This document shows positions 53,383 to 61,532 of a DNA stretch of 64,000 bases, in pieces (within the stretch, counting starts at the first letter, position 1; the number at the start of each line of letters is the position of its first letter). The translations under genes and the position numbers were made by a program. This DNA is from Salinisphaera dokdonensis (GTDB lineage Bacteria > Pseudomonadota > Gammaproteobacteria > Nevskiales > Salinisphaeraceae). The notes under the pieces are model-generated. The model had not been told where the DNA came from. It did no database searches and saw nothing but the letters and a program-made list of their open reading frames with translations. The stretch lies in NCBI RefSeq assembly GCF_040361215.1, contig NZ_APND01000001.1, positions 1,211,651-1,275,650 of the forward strand. Reading direction: 5' to 3'.

Positions 53383-54083
53383 TGGGCGCGCGTCCGGCGG
53401 TCCGGCGTCATCGCTTCCACGACCTCACCTTCGCCGACCACGAACACACGATCGCCCTCGCGTGGCGACACCCGGCCACCACCGGCGAAACTGCAGAAAG
53501 CCGGCAGCATCAGCCCGTCGGCATGACGCCAGAACACAGGCGCACGCAGGCTCTCGCTGCCATCCCCAAGACGTACCACCGGATGAATATGCCCTGCGAG
53601 CACCGCACCGCGCGGGTCGGCCTCGGGTTCGTGGCGCAACACGAAAGGCGCTTCAAAGAGACTGCCCGCATGCCAGCCGATATCACAGTCGATCGGCAAA
53701 CGGTCGGCGCGGTCGTGATTACCGCGGGTGACGATCATCTCGACGCCCGCGAAGCGTTCACGCCAGGCGGCGAAGCGCGCCAACCAGGGCGCATCCGCAG
53801 CCGGCGGCGCGTGCACGAAATCGCCAAGAATGATCAGCCGCTCGGCCCCGGTCTCGTTGAGCGCGGCACCCAACCGTTCCAGATCCGTATCGGTGGTACC
53901 GCGCGGCACGCCCAGGCCCTGGCGACGAAATACGCCAGCCTTGCCGAAATGGGTGTCGGCGACAAACAGCGTGCGCTTGGCCGGCCAGTAGACGCTGTGA
54001 TCCGCGCGCAGCTCGAGGATCTCGCCGGCGAGTTCTATCTCGACGACGGCGCGCGGCGCGGGCCGTGGGCTGGCAGAATTCAT
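53379..54083 (-). CDS. pdeM: Ligase-associated DNA damage response endonuclease PdeM
   Basis: 234 residues. Calcineurin-like metallophosphoesterase with the usual metal motifs: VADTHFGKAG (Asp, His), LIILGDFVHAP (Gly-Asp), RGNHDRADR (Asn-His) and VLAGHIHPVV (GHxH). Members are found with bacterial ATP-dependent ligase and Lhr-like helicase genes. Its ATG overlaps the helicase stop by 4 nt and its stop overlaps the MATE start by 4 nt. It acts as a nuclease in DNA repair by inference from the association. Confidence 0.93.
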   Translation of the reverse strand: MNSASPRPAPRAVVEIELAGEILELRADHSVYWPAKRTLFVADTHFGKAGVFRRQGLGVPRGTTDTDLERLGAALNETGAERLIILGDFVHAPPAADAPWLARFAAWRERFAGVEMIVTRGNHDRADRLPIDCDIGWHAGSLFEAPFVLRHEPEADPRGAVLAGHIHPVVRLGDGSESLRAPVFWRHADGLMLPAFCSFAGGGRVSPREGDRVFVVGEGEVVEAMTPDRRTRAQ

Positions 54084-56560
54084 TTATCGGCGGCCTTTTC
54101 CAATTGCACGGTCATGCGCTCGACCCGGTCGCGCCAGGATTCGTTGCTGACCTGGCTGGCCACGCGCTCGACCCAGAGCGGAAAACCCAGCGGCGTAAGG
54201 CGCGGCGGATTCGTCACGCACAGCGCCTGACTCGCAATACGTGCGAGCGCGGCGTGTACGCGATTGAACTCGAGTTCGCGCTCCAGCACTTCGCGCCGAG
54301 CCTGGTCGAGTAGAAGGTTATCGGCGTCGTAGCGGGTAAGCACATCGAAGACCAATCCGCTGGACGCCTGTACCTGTCGCGCGCTCTTGTGTGCGCCCGG
54401 GTAGCCGGAAAATACCAGACCGGCAATCCGCGCGATATCGCGGAACGCGCGCTTGGACAGCTCGGCGGCGTTGAGACAGGCCATGAGATCGTCGACCAGG
54501 TTATCCGGCGACAGGGCGGCCCGGAGCTCATCATCGCTGAAATCGACTTTGCTGCGGGTGACCAGTTCGAAGCCGTAGTCGTTGACCGAGAACCGGAACG
54601 ACGCCTTGTGCATGCGCGCCAGTCGCCAGGCGACGAGCGCCGACAGGCCTTCGTGAGCCAGCCGGCCGGCAAACGGATAGAAAAACCAGTGCCGGCCCTC
54701 GCGGCTGGTGACGTACTCGATGAGCAGTTCGTCCGCGGCCGGCAGCGCCGACCAGCGCCGCTGGATTTCGAGCAGATCGCGGATCGCGGCCAGCTCGGGC
54801 TCGCCATAGTCTCCGTCGCGGGCCGCTTCCAGCAGTGCGCGGATCGCGTCGGCCAGCGTGCCGGAGATCGCCATGCGTCCGCCGGCCCAGCGTGGCACTT
54901 GGCGGTTCTTGCGCGTGGCGGTCTTCACATAGGCGGTCAGATCGCGCACCCGCGCCAGCTCCAGCAGCCGGCCGGAGAACAGGAATACGTCGCCGGGCTT
55001 GAGCTGGGCAATGAAGCGCTCCTCGACCGTGCCGAGCCGCCCGCCCTTCACAAAACGCACGCTCATCGCGGCATCGGAGGTGATCGTGCCCATGGTCATG
55101 CGATGCCGGCGTGCAATCCGTCGATCGGTGACCTGCAGCCGATCGCCGTTCTGCTCGACACGGCGAAACTCCGGATAGGCCGATAAAGCCGTGCCCCCGC
55201 GGGTGACGAAATCCAGCGTCCAGCGCCATTCGGCATCGGACAGGTCGCGATAGGCGCGGCTGCTGCGCACCTCGGCCAGCAGGTCGTTGGCTTCGACCCC
55301 GCCGTCGCGCGTGCTGCCGAGCGCGCGGGTGACGATATGCTGGGCGAGCACGTCCAGCGCGCCGGCGAGCGGCTCGCGCGCCTCGACCTCGCCGGCCAGC
55401 GCCTTGCGCCGTGCGGCGGCGATCTCGACCAGTTCGAAGGCGTGGGTCGGCACACAGAGAATACGGCTGGCCACGCCCGGGCGGTGTCCCGAACGACCGG
55501 CACGCTGCAGAAGCCGCGCCACGCCCTTGGGACTGCCGATCTGGATCACCTGATCGACCGGCGAGAAATCCACGCCCAGATCGAGGCTGCTGGTGGCCAC
55601 GACACAACGCAGCCGCCCGTCCGCGATCATCGCTTCCACCTGATCGCGCAGATCGCGATCGAGAGAGCCGTGGTGCAGGGCGATCTGTTCGAGCCAATCC
55701 GGGCGCGCGCGCAGCAATGCCTGATGCCACAGCTCCGCCTGCGATCGGGTATTGGTGAACAGCAAAGTGGTCTCGGCCGCTTCGAGCGCGGCGATTACGG
55801 GCTCGACGAGCCGCGTGCCCAGATGTCCGGCCCAGGGGAAGCGCTCGATGGTGTCGGGAATGAGCGCTTCGATACGGGTCTCGGCCGGAATCAGCCCTCG
55901 GATCGAGCGGGCCGGCCCGCCGCCGGTGAGTGCATCGGCGGCCTCGTCTAGATTCGCCAGCGTTGCCGACAAGCCCCAGCTGCGCAGGCCCGGACGCAGG
56001 CTGCGCAGGCGCGCGAGCGCGAGTTCCAGTTGTACGCCGCGCTTGGTCGACAGCAGTTCATGCCATTCATCGACGACGACGGCTTCCAGCGTGGCGAACA
56101 GGTTTTTGTGCTCGGGGTAGGACAGCAGCAGGGACAGGCTTTCCGGCGTGGTGACCAGCGCGCTGGGCAACTTCCGGCGTTGACGTGCCTTCACATGGCT
56201 TTTGGTGTCGCCGGTACGACGCTCGACGGTCCAGTTCAGGCCCAACTCGGCGGCACTCGCTTCGAGATGATTGGTGGTGTCGGCTGCGAGCGCGCGTAGC
56301 GGCGTGATCCAGAGCACGGTCAGACCCGGCGTGGCGTCGATGTCATCGGTAGTCGCAAGCCAGTGATCGAGCGCAGCAAACCAGGCCGCCAGCGTCTTCC
56401 CGGTACCGGTCGGCGCGTGAATAAGCCCCGATTCGCCGTTCGCGTAGGCCGCCCAGGCCTCGCGCTGGAAATCGAAGATCTGCCAGTCGCGGGCGGCGAA
56501 CCAGTCTTCTATCCTCGGGTCGGCTTGCAACGCAGCAGTTCGGCGCGCCGGCTTATTCAT
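54080..56560 (-). CDS. Ligase-associated DEXH-box helicase (Lhr-like)
   Basis: 826 residues. Superfamily 2 helicase: Walker A HAPTGTGKT at residues 48-56; DEWH in VVVDEWHELL; motif III GLSATLANL; the second RecA domain with LLFTNTRSQAELWHQALL (in part), VATSSLDLGVDFSPVD and QRAGRSGHRPG. The winged-helix and Lhr-type C-terminal regions follow, including a domain starting GDVFLFSGRLLELARVRD. These helicases, paired with an ATP-dependent ligase, unwind DNA and RNA-DNA hybrids in repair. The ATG at 56560 (MNKPARRTAAL) is used. It lies 25 nt after the small membrane protein. Confidence 0.94.
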   Translation of the reverse strand: MNKPARRTAALQADPRIEDWFAARDWQIFDFQREAWAAYANGESGLIHAPTGTGKTLAAWFAALDHWLATTDDIDATPGLTVLWITPLRALAADTTNHLEASAAELGLNWTVERRTGDTKSHVKARQRRKLPSALVTTPESLSLLLSYPEHKNLFATLEAVVVDEWHELLSTKRGVQLELALARLRSLRPGLRSWGLSATLANLDEAADALTGGGPARSIRGLIPAETRIEALIPDTIERFPWAGHLGTRLVEPVIAALEAAETTLLFTNTRSQAELWHQALLRARPDWLEQIALHHGSLDRDLRDQVEAMIADGRLRCVVATSSLDLGVDFSPVDQVIQIGSPKGVARLLQRAGRSGHRPGVASRILCVPTHAFELVEIAAARRKALAGEVEAREPLAGALDVLAQHIVTRALGSTRDGGVEANDLLAEVRSSRAYRDLSDAEWRWTLDFVTRGGTALSAYPEFRRVEQNGDRLQVTDRRIARRHRMTMGTITSDAAMSVRFVKGGRLGTVEERFIAQLKPGDVFLFSGRLLELARVRDLTAYVKTATRKNRQVPRWAGGRMAISGTLADAIRALLEAARDGDYGEPELAAIRDLLEIQRRWSALPAADELLIEYVTSREGRHWFFYPFAGRLAHEGLSALVAWRLARMHKASFRFSVNDYGFELVTRSKVDFSDDELRAALSPDNLVDDLMACLNAAELSKRAFRDIARIAGLVFSGYPGAHKSARQVQASSGLVFDVLTRYDADNLLLDQARREVLERELEFNRVHAALARIASQALCVTNPPRLTPLGFPLWVERVASQVSNESWRDRVERMTVQLEKAADK

Positions 56561-56585
56561 CCGCGCAGGCCATCAGACAGGGTGA

Positions 56586-56912
56586 TCAGGACGGATCATG
56601 CCGATCGGCCTTGCGCCGCCAGCGCTGGGTGATCGAACGCGCCTTGGCGGCGACCCAGGGAAAGCGCTGTTCGCCGCGGTCCAGCTGTTTCGACACCCAG
56701 CGCGAATACGGCGCCAGCAGGATGGCGGAAATGATCAGAAACAGCACGCCCTGCAGGATCGGCAGCACCAGCCCGACGATGCCGAGCACGAACATCACCA
56801 CGCCCGCCGTGATGCGAACATAGTCCTTCCAGGTCATGTCCTGCCAGCGTACGTGTCGACGCGCCGCGGTATTCGGTTCGGTCGATTGATCGTGTTCGCT
56901 ATGGGCGTTCAT
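56586..56912 (-). CDS. Small membrane protein (PGPGW/DUF454-like) inside the repair cassette
   Basis: 108 residues: polar N-terminus, then two hydrophobic segments in IRITAGVVMFVLGIVGLVLP-type sequence (VRITAGVVMFVLGIVGLVLP) and ILQGVLFLIISAILLAPYSRW, then a basic C-terminus with KARSITQRWRRKADRHDPS. The hydrophobic hairpin with G.VGLVLP...VLFLIISA resembles DUF454 or PGPGW proteins; which is not certain. Its ATG overlaps the ligase stop by 4 nt, so it is translated with the ligase and followed by the helicase. Function unknown. A membrane protein in this cassette is unusual. Confidence 0.8.
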   Translation of the reverse strand: MNAHSEHDQSTEPNTAARRHVRWQDMTWKDYVRITAGVVMFVLGIVGLVLPILQGVLFLIISAILLAPYSRWVSKQLDRGEQRFPWVAAKARSITQRWRRKADRHDPS

Positions 56913-58555
56913 GGCGTTACCTTTTCCTCGGCCGGGAGCAGCGCTTTTACGCCCTCGAGACTGTCGGCGTCCTGAATACGCTTGTCGTGGCGCCAGCGGG
57001 CGATACGCGGAAAGCGCACGGCGATGCCGGACTTGTGGCGGTTGGACGCCTGAATGCCTTCGAAGTGCAATTCGAAAACATGCGTCGGTTCGACCGAGCG
57101 TACCGGGCCGAAGCGTTCTTTCGTATGTCGGCGGATCCAATGATCGACCTGACCAATCTCCTCGTCGGTCAGCCCCGAATACGCTTTGGCGAAAGGCACG
57201 AGGTTGTCGCCGTCCCAGACGGCAAAGGTGTAATCGGTCAGCAGATTGGAACGCCGGCCGCTGCCGGGCTGGGCATAGAGCAGCACGGCATCGATCGAAT
57301 AGGGGTCGACTTTCCATTTCCACCAGTCGCCGCGGGTACGCCCGACTCGATACGGTGAGCCCGCGCGCTTGAGCACAAAGCCTTCCGTCGCGAATTCGCG
57401 GCTGCGCTCGCGCAGGGTGGCCAGATCCACCCAGCTCGCCGCTTCCACGTCCGCCGAGAACGTGATGCGCGCATTGTCGTCGCGCTCGCCCACGATCTGC
57501 TGTAACAGCGCGCGGCGAGTCTCGATCGGCTCGCCGCGGATATCGCGTCCGCCCTCTTCCATCAGGTCGTAGGCGATAAAACGCACCGGATGCTGCGATT
57601 GCGTCTTGGCCGACGGCTTGAGGCGGCCGATTCGGCGCTGTAGCCGCGCGAACGGCAGCGGCCGCGGCTCGCCGGCTATCCAGGCCAGGATCTCGCCGTC
57701 GAGCACGCAGCCGTCCGGCAGTTCGGACGCGGCCTGTTCGAGTTCGGGGAAACGTCCTTCCATCAGGTCCTCGCCGCGCGACCAGATGTGACATTCGCTG
57801 CCGTTCTTGCCTTGGCGCCGGATCAGCTGGGCACGGATGCCGTCCCATTTCCATTCGGCATGCCAATCGGCGCGCTCACCCAGATCCGCCGTATTGTCGA
57901 TCGGCGCTTGTTCGATGGGCGATGCCAGGAAGAATGGATACGGCTGGGCGGCGTCCTCGCCGCGATCTTCAGGGTCCACGAGCCTTTCGAAAAACTCACG
58001 CGTCGGCTGCCAGCGACCCATCAAGCGATGGGCGATACGCGCGGGTTCGATATCGGCCGTCTCGGCCAGCGCGCGGGTCACCAGCCTCCGCGACACCCCG
58101 ACCCGGAACGCGCCGGTGAGCAGCTTGTTGAGCGTGAACCGAGCGTCCGTGGGCAGCTCGCGCCAATACCCCTCGATCTTCGCCTTGCGGGCATCGTCGT
58201 CCAGATTACGCAGGGGCAGAATGCGCTGCTCTACCCAGTCATGCAGGGCGATATCCAGCCCAGCCGTGCCGGTTTCGATCTCGTCGAGCAGCAGGGTCAC
58301 CGTCTCGGCCAGATCGCCGACCGCCGAGTAGCTCTCCTCGACCAGCCAGAGCGGCATGTCGATCGCTTCGGCGGCCCATTCACGCAGGCGTGCCGAAGGA
58401 ATCAGGCGCTTGATTCGCCGCCCGCAGAGGAACGACACGGCCCAGGCCGCATCCGCCGCCGGTGCCGTGGCGAAATAATCACGCATGGCAGCGACCTTGT
58501 CGTTGGTCGCCGTGGTGGCATCGAGCCGGGTGTAGAGCGCGGTGAAGGCTCGCAT
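56909..58555 (-). CDS. ATP-dependent DNA ligase (cassette type)
   Basis: 548 residues. The N-terminal alpha-helical domain ends near residue 200. The nucleotidyltransferase motif I is EWKWDGIRAQ, with the adenylated Lys236. Motif III/IIIa and IV include CVLDGEILAW and EGFVLKRAGSPYRVGR, and motif V is WWKWKVDP. The OB domain follows (FEGIQASNRHKSGIAVRFPR, in part). It seals nicks using ATP, unlike the NAD+-dependent LigA, and works with the helicase and PdeM. The ATG at 58555 has GGAGG 8 nt upstream; a TTG two codons earlier is the alternative. The exonuclease gene usually found upstream is missing. Confidence 0.95.
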   Translation of the reverse strand: MRAFTALYTRLDATTATNDKVAAMRDYFATAPAADAAWAVSFLCGRRIKRLIPSARLREWAAEAIDMPLWLVEESYSAVGDLAETVTLLLDEIETGTAGLDIALHDWVEQRILPLRNLDDDARKAKIEGYWRELPTDARFTLNKLLTGAFRVGVSRRLVTRALAETADIEPARIAHRLMGRWQPTREFFERLVDPEDRGEDAAQPYPFFLASPIEQAPIDNTADLGERADWHAEWKWDGIRAQLIRRQGKNGSECHIWSRGEDLMEGRFPELEQAASELPDGCVLDGEILAWIAGEPRPLPFARLQRRIGRLKPSAKTQSQHPVRFIAYDLMEEGGRDIRGEPIETRRALLQQIVGERDDNARITFSADVEAASWVDLATLRERSREFATEGFVLKRAGSPYRVGRTRGDWWKWKVDPYSIDAVLLYAQPGSGRRSNLLTDYTFAVWDGDNLVPFAKAYSGLTDEEIGQVDHWIRRHTKERFGPVRSVEPTHVFELHFEGIQASNRHKSGIAVRFPRIARWRHDKRIQDADSLEGVKALLPAEEKVTP

Positions 58556-58557
58556 GA

Positions 58558-58725
58558 TCAACGCCTCCGCGGGCGCCAGATCCCGCCTGCACCAGCAAAC
58601 AACAATCGCGTTGAATATGCACGGTATTCGTGCGGCGCAAAGGCCTGCAGACGCTCATGAGCCGCTCGGGTCATATCCGCATCATAACCGGCTGGCAGGC
58701 TGTTTTCGTGACCGAACAGCGACAT
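58558..58725 (-). CDS. Possible small ORF overlapping the ligase translation start
   Basis: A 55-residue frame MSLFGHENSLPAGYDADMTR...LLFAGAGGIWRPRRR with a TGA just before the ligase ATG. No family is recognised, the start has no good ribosome site, and codon use is less GC3-biased than in the neighbours. It could be a leader peptide for coupled translation of the ligase, a remnant, or noncoding. Confidence 0.25.
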   Translation of the reverse strand: MSLFGHENSLPAGYDADMTRAAHERLQAFAPHEYRAYSTRLLFAGAGGIWRPRRR

Positions 58726-58837
58726 GGCTGAGGTCCATTGAAGTCTGGCGCATCGGTTGCATACGGTAGTACTGACCATTTGAAAGATTGCGGCACCGGG
58801 TCGAGACGCGACCGCACCGCGACGGGGAGTTTCGTGT

Positions 58838-59704
58838 ATGACAGAAGCAGCAACCGACAATGTGATGTTCAAGCGCACTCAGGAGTTCGGCAAGCAGCCG
58901 ACCGAAGTGCGAGAAACCGGCCACTATCAGCATGAGTACGTCCACGATTTCGTGGAACGCTGGGACGACCTCATCGACTGGGACGGCCGGGCTGCCAGCG
59001 AAGGCAGCTTCTTCATCGACGTACTCAGAAACTACGGCTGCAAGTCCGTTATTGATGCAGCCACCGGCACCGGATTTCATTCCGTGCAATTACTGAAGGC
59101 CGGCTTCGAGGTCGCCAGCGTCGACGGCAGCCCGCAGATGCTCGCCAAGGCCTTCGACAACGCCCGCGACCGCGGCATGATCCTGTCCACCGTGCACAGC
59201 GACTGGCGCTGGATGTCGCGCGATGTCGTCGGCCGCTACGACGCCATCATCTGCCTGGGCAATTCCTTCACCCATATCTTCAACGAGCACGACCGGCGCC
59301 GCACGCTGGCCGAGTTCTATTCCATGCTCAAGCATGACGGCATTCTGATTCTCGACCAGCGCAACTACGACGCGCTGCTCGAAGGCAAGTCCAAGCCGGG
59401 CCACAAGTACTACTACTGCGGTGAAGGCGTATCCGCGGCGCCCGAGCATATCGACGAAGGCCTGGCCCGCTTCCGCTACGAATTTTCGGACGACGGCTCG
59501 ACCTATCACCTCAACATGTTCCCGCTGCGCCGGGCCTATGTGCAGGATCTGATGCACCAGGTCGGGTTCCAGTCGGTCTCCACCTACGGCGATTTTCAGA
59601 GCAGCTACCGCGAAGAGGACCCGGACTTCTTCATCCATGTGGCCGAAAAGGCCTATCGCCCGCAGGACGGGAACGAGGGCGAAGACACACCGGAACCCCA
59701 GTAA
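58838..59704 (+). CDS. gsmt: Glycine/sarcosine N-methyltransferase
   Basis: 288 residues. Uses S-adenosylmethionine to methylate glycine to sarcosine, then dimethylglycine: the first steps of de novo glycine betaine synthesis. Key pieces: YVHDFVERWDDLIDWDGRAASEG, the SAM-binding VIDAATGTGFHSVQLLKAGFEV and DGSPQMLAKAF, ICLGNSFTHIF, LDQRNYDALLEG and the C-terminal DFFIHVAEKA. GGGGAG stands before the ATG. It is followed after 14 nt by the second methyltransferase. Osmotic stress is the expected regulator; no operator is apparent. The family match is close and the neighbour agrees. Confidence 0.95.
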   Translation: MTEAATDNVMFKRTQEFGKQPTEVRETGHYQHEYVHDFVERWDDLIDWDGRAASEGSFFIDVLRNYGCKSVIDAATGTGFHSVQLLKAGFEVASVDGSPQMLAKAFDNARDRGMILSTVHSDWRWMSRDVVGRYDAIICLGNSFTHIFNEHDRRRTLAEFYSMLKHDGILILDQRNYDALLEGKSKPGHKYYYCGEGVSAAPEHIDEGLARFRYEFSDDGSTYHLNMFPLRRAYVQDLMHQVGFQSVSTYGDFQSSYREEDPDFFIHVAEKAYRPQDGNEGEDTPEPQ

Positions 59705-59718
59705 TCGCGGAGGCAGAC

Positions 59719-60555
59719 ATGACTCAGTATTCCCAGGCCGTGAAAACCGCCCAGGCGTACTACAACAGCGACGACGCCGAGAATTTCTACTCCCGCCTCT
59801 GGGGCGGCGAAGATATTCATATCGGGCTGTACGAATCCGACGACGAGCCAGTGGTGGACGCCAGCCATCGCACCGTCGCCCGAATGTGCGAAAAGCTCGG
59901 CGACAAGCTCAAGGGCGCGAAAGTTCTCGATATCGGCGGCGGGTACGGCGGCTCCGCCCGCTACATCGCCGAACACTACGGCGCCGAAGTGGTGTCGCTG
60001 AATCTGTCCGAAGTTCAGAACGAGCGCGGACGCAAGCAGAATGCCGAACGGGGGCTGGACCAACTCGTAACCATCGTCGACGGCGACTTCGAGAATGTGC
60101 CCTACGACGACGCCACCTTCGATATCGTCTGGTCACAGGACGCCATGCTGCATTCGGGCAACCGTGTGCGCGTGCTCCGGGAGGTCGAGCGGGTGCTCAA
60201 GCCCGGCGGCACATTCATCTTCACCGACCCGATGCAGTCCGACGACTGCCCGGCCGGCGTGCTGCAACCGGTGCTGGATCGCATCCAGCTCGAGACGATG
60301 GGCGCGCCCGGCTTCTATCGCCGCGAACTCGGCCAGCTCGGCTTTACCGAGCGCGAGTTCGAGGACCATACCGAGCAGGTGCCACGTCATTACGGCGGTA
60401 TTCATGAAACGCTGGAATCGCGCGAGGATCAATTGCGCGACTCGGCGATTTCCGATGCCTATATCGCCAACATGAAGAAAGGCCTGCAGCACTGGGTCGA
60501 CGCCGGCAAGGCCGGGCGTCTGGCCTGGGGCATCATGATCTTCGACAAGCAGTAA
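59719..60555 (+). CDS. sdmt: Sarcosine/dimethylglycine N-methyltransferase
   Basis: 278 residues. Completes betaine synthesis: sarcosine to dimethylglycine to glycine betaine, with SAM as methyl donor. The opening AQAYYNSDDAENFYSRLWGGEDIHIGLYE (in parts: YYNSDDAENFYSRLWGGEDI) is family-specific. SAM motif I is VLDIGGGYGGSARYIAEHYG, followed by SLNLSEVQNERGRKQN. IVWSQDAMLHSGNRVRVLRE and FTDPMQSDDCPAG line the active site. It begins 14 nt after the first methyltransferase stop with GGAGG upstream. The BCCT carrier at 44.7-46.7 kb supplies the import alternative. Confidence 0.96.
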   Translation: MTQYSQAVKTAQAYYNSDDAENFYSRLWGGEDIHIGLYESDDEPVVDASHRTVARMCEKLGDKLKGAKVLDIGGGYGGSARYIAEHYGAEVVSLNLSEVQNERGRKQNAERGLDQLVTIVDGDFENVPYDDATFDIVWSQDAMLHSGNRVRVLREVERVLKPGGTFIFTDPMQSDDCPAGVLQPVLDRIQLETMGAPGFYRRELGQLGFTEREFEDHTEQVPRHYGGIHETLESREDQLRDSAISDAYIANMKKGLQHWVDAGKAGRLAWGIMIFDKQ

Positions 60556-60565
60556 CTGGCTGGCA

Positions 60566-60599
60566 CGACGGATCGGGCTTGATTACGCCCGATCCGTCG
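60566..60599 (+). terminator. Perfect 13-bp hairpin after sdmt
   Basis: CGACGGATCGGGC and GCCCGATCCGTCG pair perfectly around an 8-nt loop, 10 nt after the stop. No T-run follows directly, so it may protect the 3' end or act with the next hairpin. Confidence 0.55.
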
Positions 60600-60620
60600 G
60601 CAACTTCGTTGTATCAACCA

Positions 60621-60649
60621 AAAGCCGCGGCCGCTCGTCGCGGCTTTTT
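60621..60649 (+). terminator. Rho-independent terminator of the betaine operon
   Basis: AAAGCCGCG and CGCGGCTTT form a 9-bp stem ending in five Ts. With the hairpin just before it, a tandem terminator. Confidence 0.85.
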
Positions 60650-60679
60650 AGTGCTCATCTCAACCACCGGTAACAACGC

Positions 60680-61447
60680 ATGGAACGCTTCAACGACAAG
60701 GTCGTGATCATCACCGGCGCTGGCTCGGGTATCGGCGCGGCGACCGCCAAACGCTTCGCCGCCGAACAGGCGAAGGTCGTGCTCGTCGGCCGAACCCGGG
60801 ACAAGCTGGAAAAACTCGCCGCCGAGCTCCCCAACGAGGATCGCGTGCTCGTGCATCCGGCCGACGTCTCTGACGACGCCCAGGTGCGCGGCCTGATGGA
60901 TGCCGCAATCGAACGCTTCGGCCAGATCGACGTGCTCGTCAACAATGCCGGCGTGGCCGTGCAGAAGCGCATCCCGGACGCCGCGGACGATGACTGGAAC
61001 CGCGTCATGCATATCAACGTGGACGGCGTGTTCTACTGCTGCCGGGCCGCGCTGCCGCACCTGCTCAAGACCCGGGGCAACATCATCAACGTCTCGTCGG
61101 TGTCCGGTATCGGCGGTGACTGGGGCATGAGCATCTACAACGCCAGCAAGGGCGCAGTCACCAACTTCACCCGCGCGCTAGCACTCGACCACGGCCGCGA
61201 CGGCGTACGCGTGAACGCGGTCTGCCCGAGCCTGACGCGCAGCGATCTCACCGCCAAGATGTTCGAAAACGACGAACTGATGGCCAAGTTCGCCGACCGC
61301 ATGCCCACCGGGCGCGCCGCGGAACCCGAGGAAGTCGGCGACGTGATCGCCTTTCTTGCCAGCGACGATGCCCGTTTTGTCAGCGGTGTGAATCTGCCGG
61401 TCGACGGCGGCCTGTCGGCCTCCAACGGTCAGCCGCGAATGGGCTGA
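60680..61447 (+). CDS. Short-chain dehydrogenase/reductase (SDR)
   Basis: 255 residues. Classical SDR: VVIITGAGSGIGAATAKRFA is the nucleotide-binding TGxxxGxG motif, and NNAGVAVQKR the NNAG motif. The active-site triad is Ser in NVSSVSGI and Tyr-Lys in IYNASKGAV. The C-terminal FVSGVNLPVDGGLSAS is typical. NAD(P)H-dependent oxidoreductase of unknown substrate. The ATG at 60680 opens MERFNDKVVIITGAGSGIG. It is separated from the betaine operon by a terminator and followed by one shared with lipA. Confidence 0.92.
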   Translation: MERFNDKVVIITGAGSGIGAATAKRFAAEQAKVVLVGRTRDKLEKLAAELPNEDRVLVHPADVSDDAQVRGLMDAAIERFGQIDVLVNNAGVAVQKRIPDAADDDWNRVMHINVDGVFYCCRAALPHLLKTRGNIINVSSVSGIGGDWGMSIYNASKGAVTNFTRALALDHGRDGVRVNAVCPSLTRSDLTAKMFENDELMAKFADRMPTGRAAEPEEVGDVIAFLASDDARFVSGVNLPVDGGLSASNGQPRMG

Positions 61448-61474
61448 ACCCTCGGTCGAACGCCGTTGGATACG

Positions 61475-61503
61475 AAAAAGCCCCGGTCAATGCCGGGGCT
61501 TTT
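61475..61503. terminator. Bidirectional terminator between the SDR gene and lipA
   Basis: GCCCCGG, loop TCAATG, CCGGGGC, with As before and Ts after on both strands. It ends both converging transcripts. Confidence 0.9.
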
Positions 61504-61532
61504 CCTTGCGTGGCGTGAGCCTGTTGCCGTAG

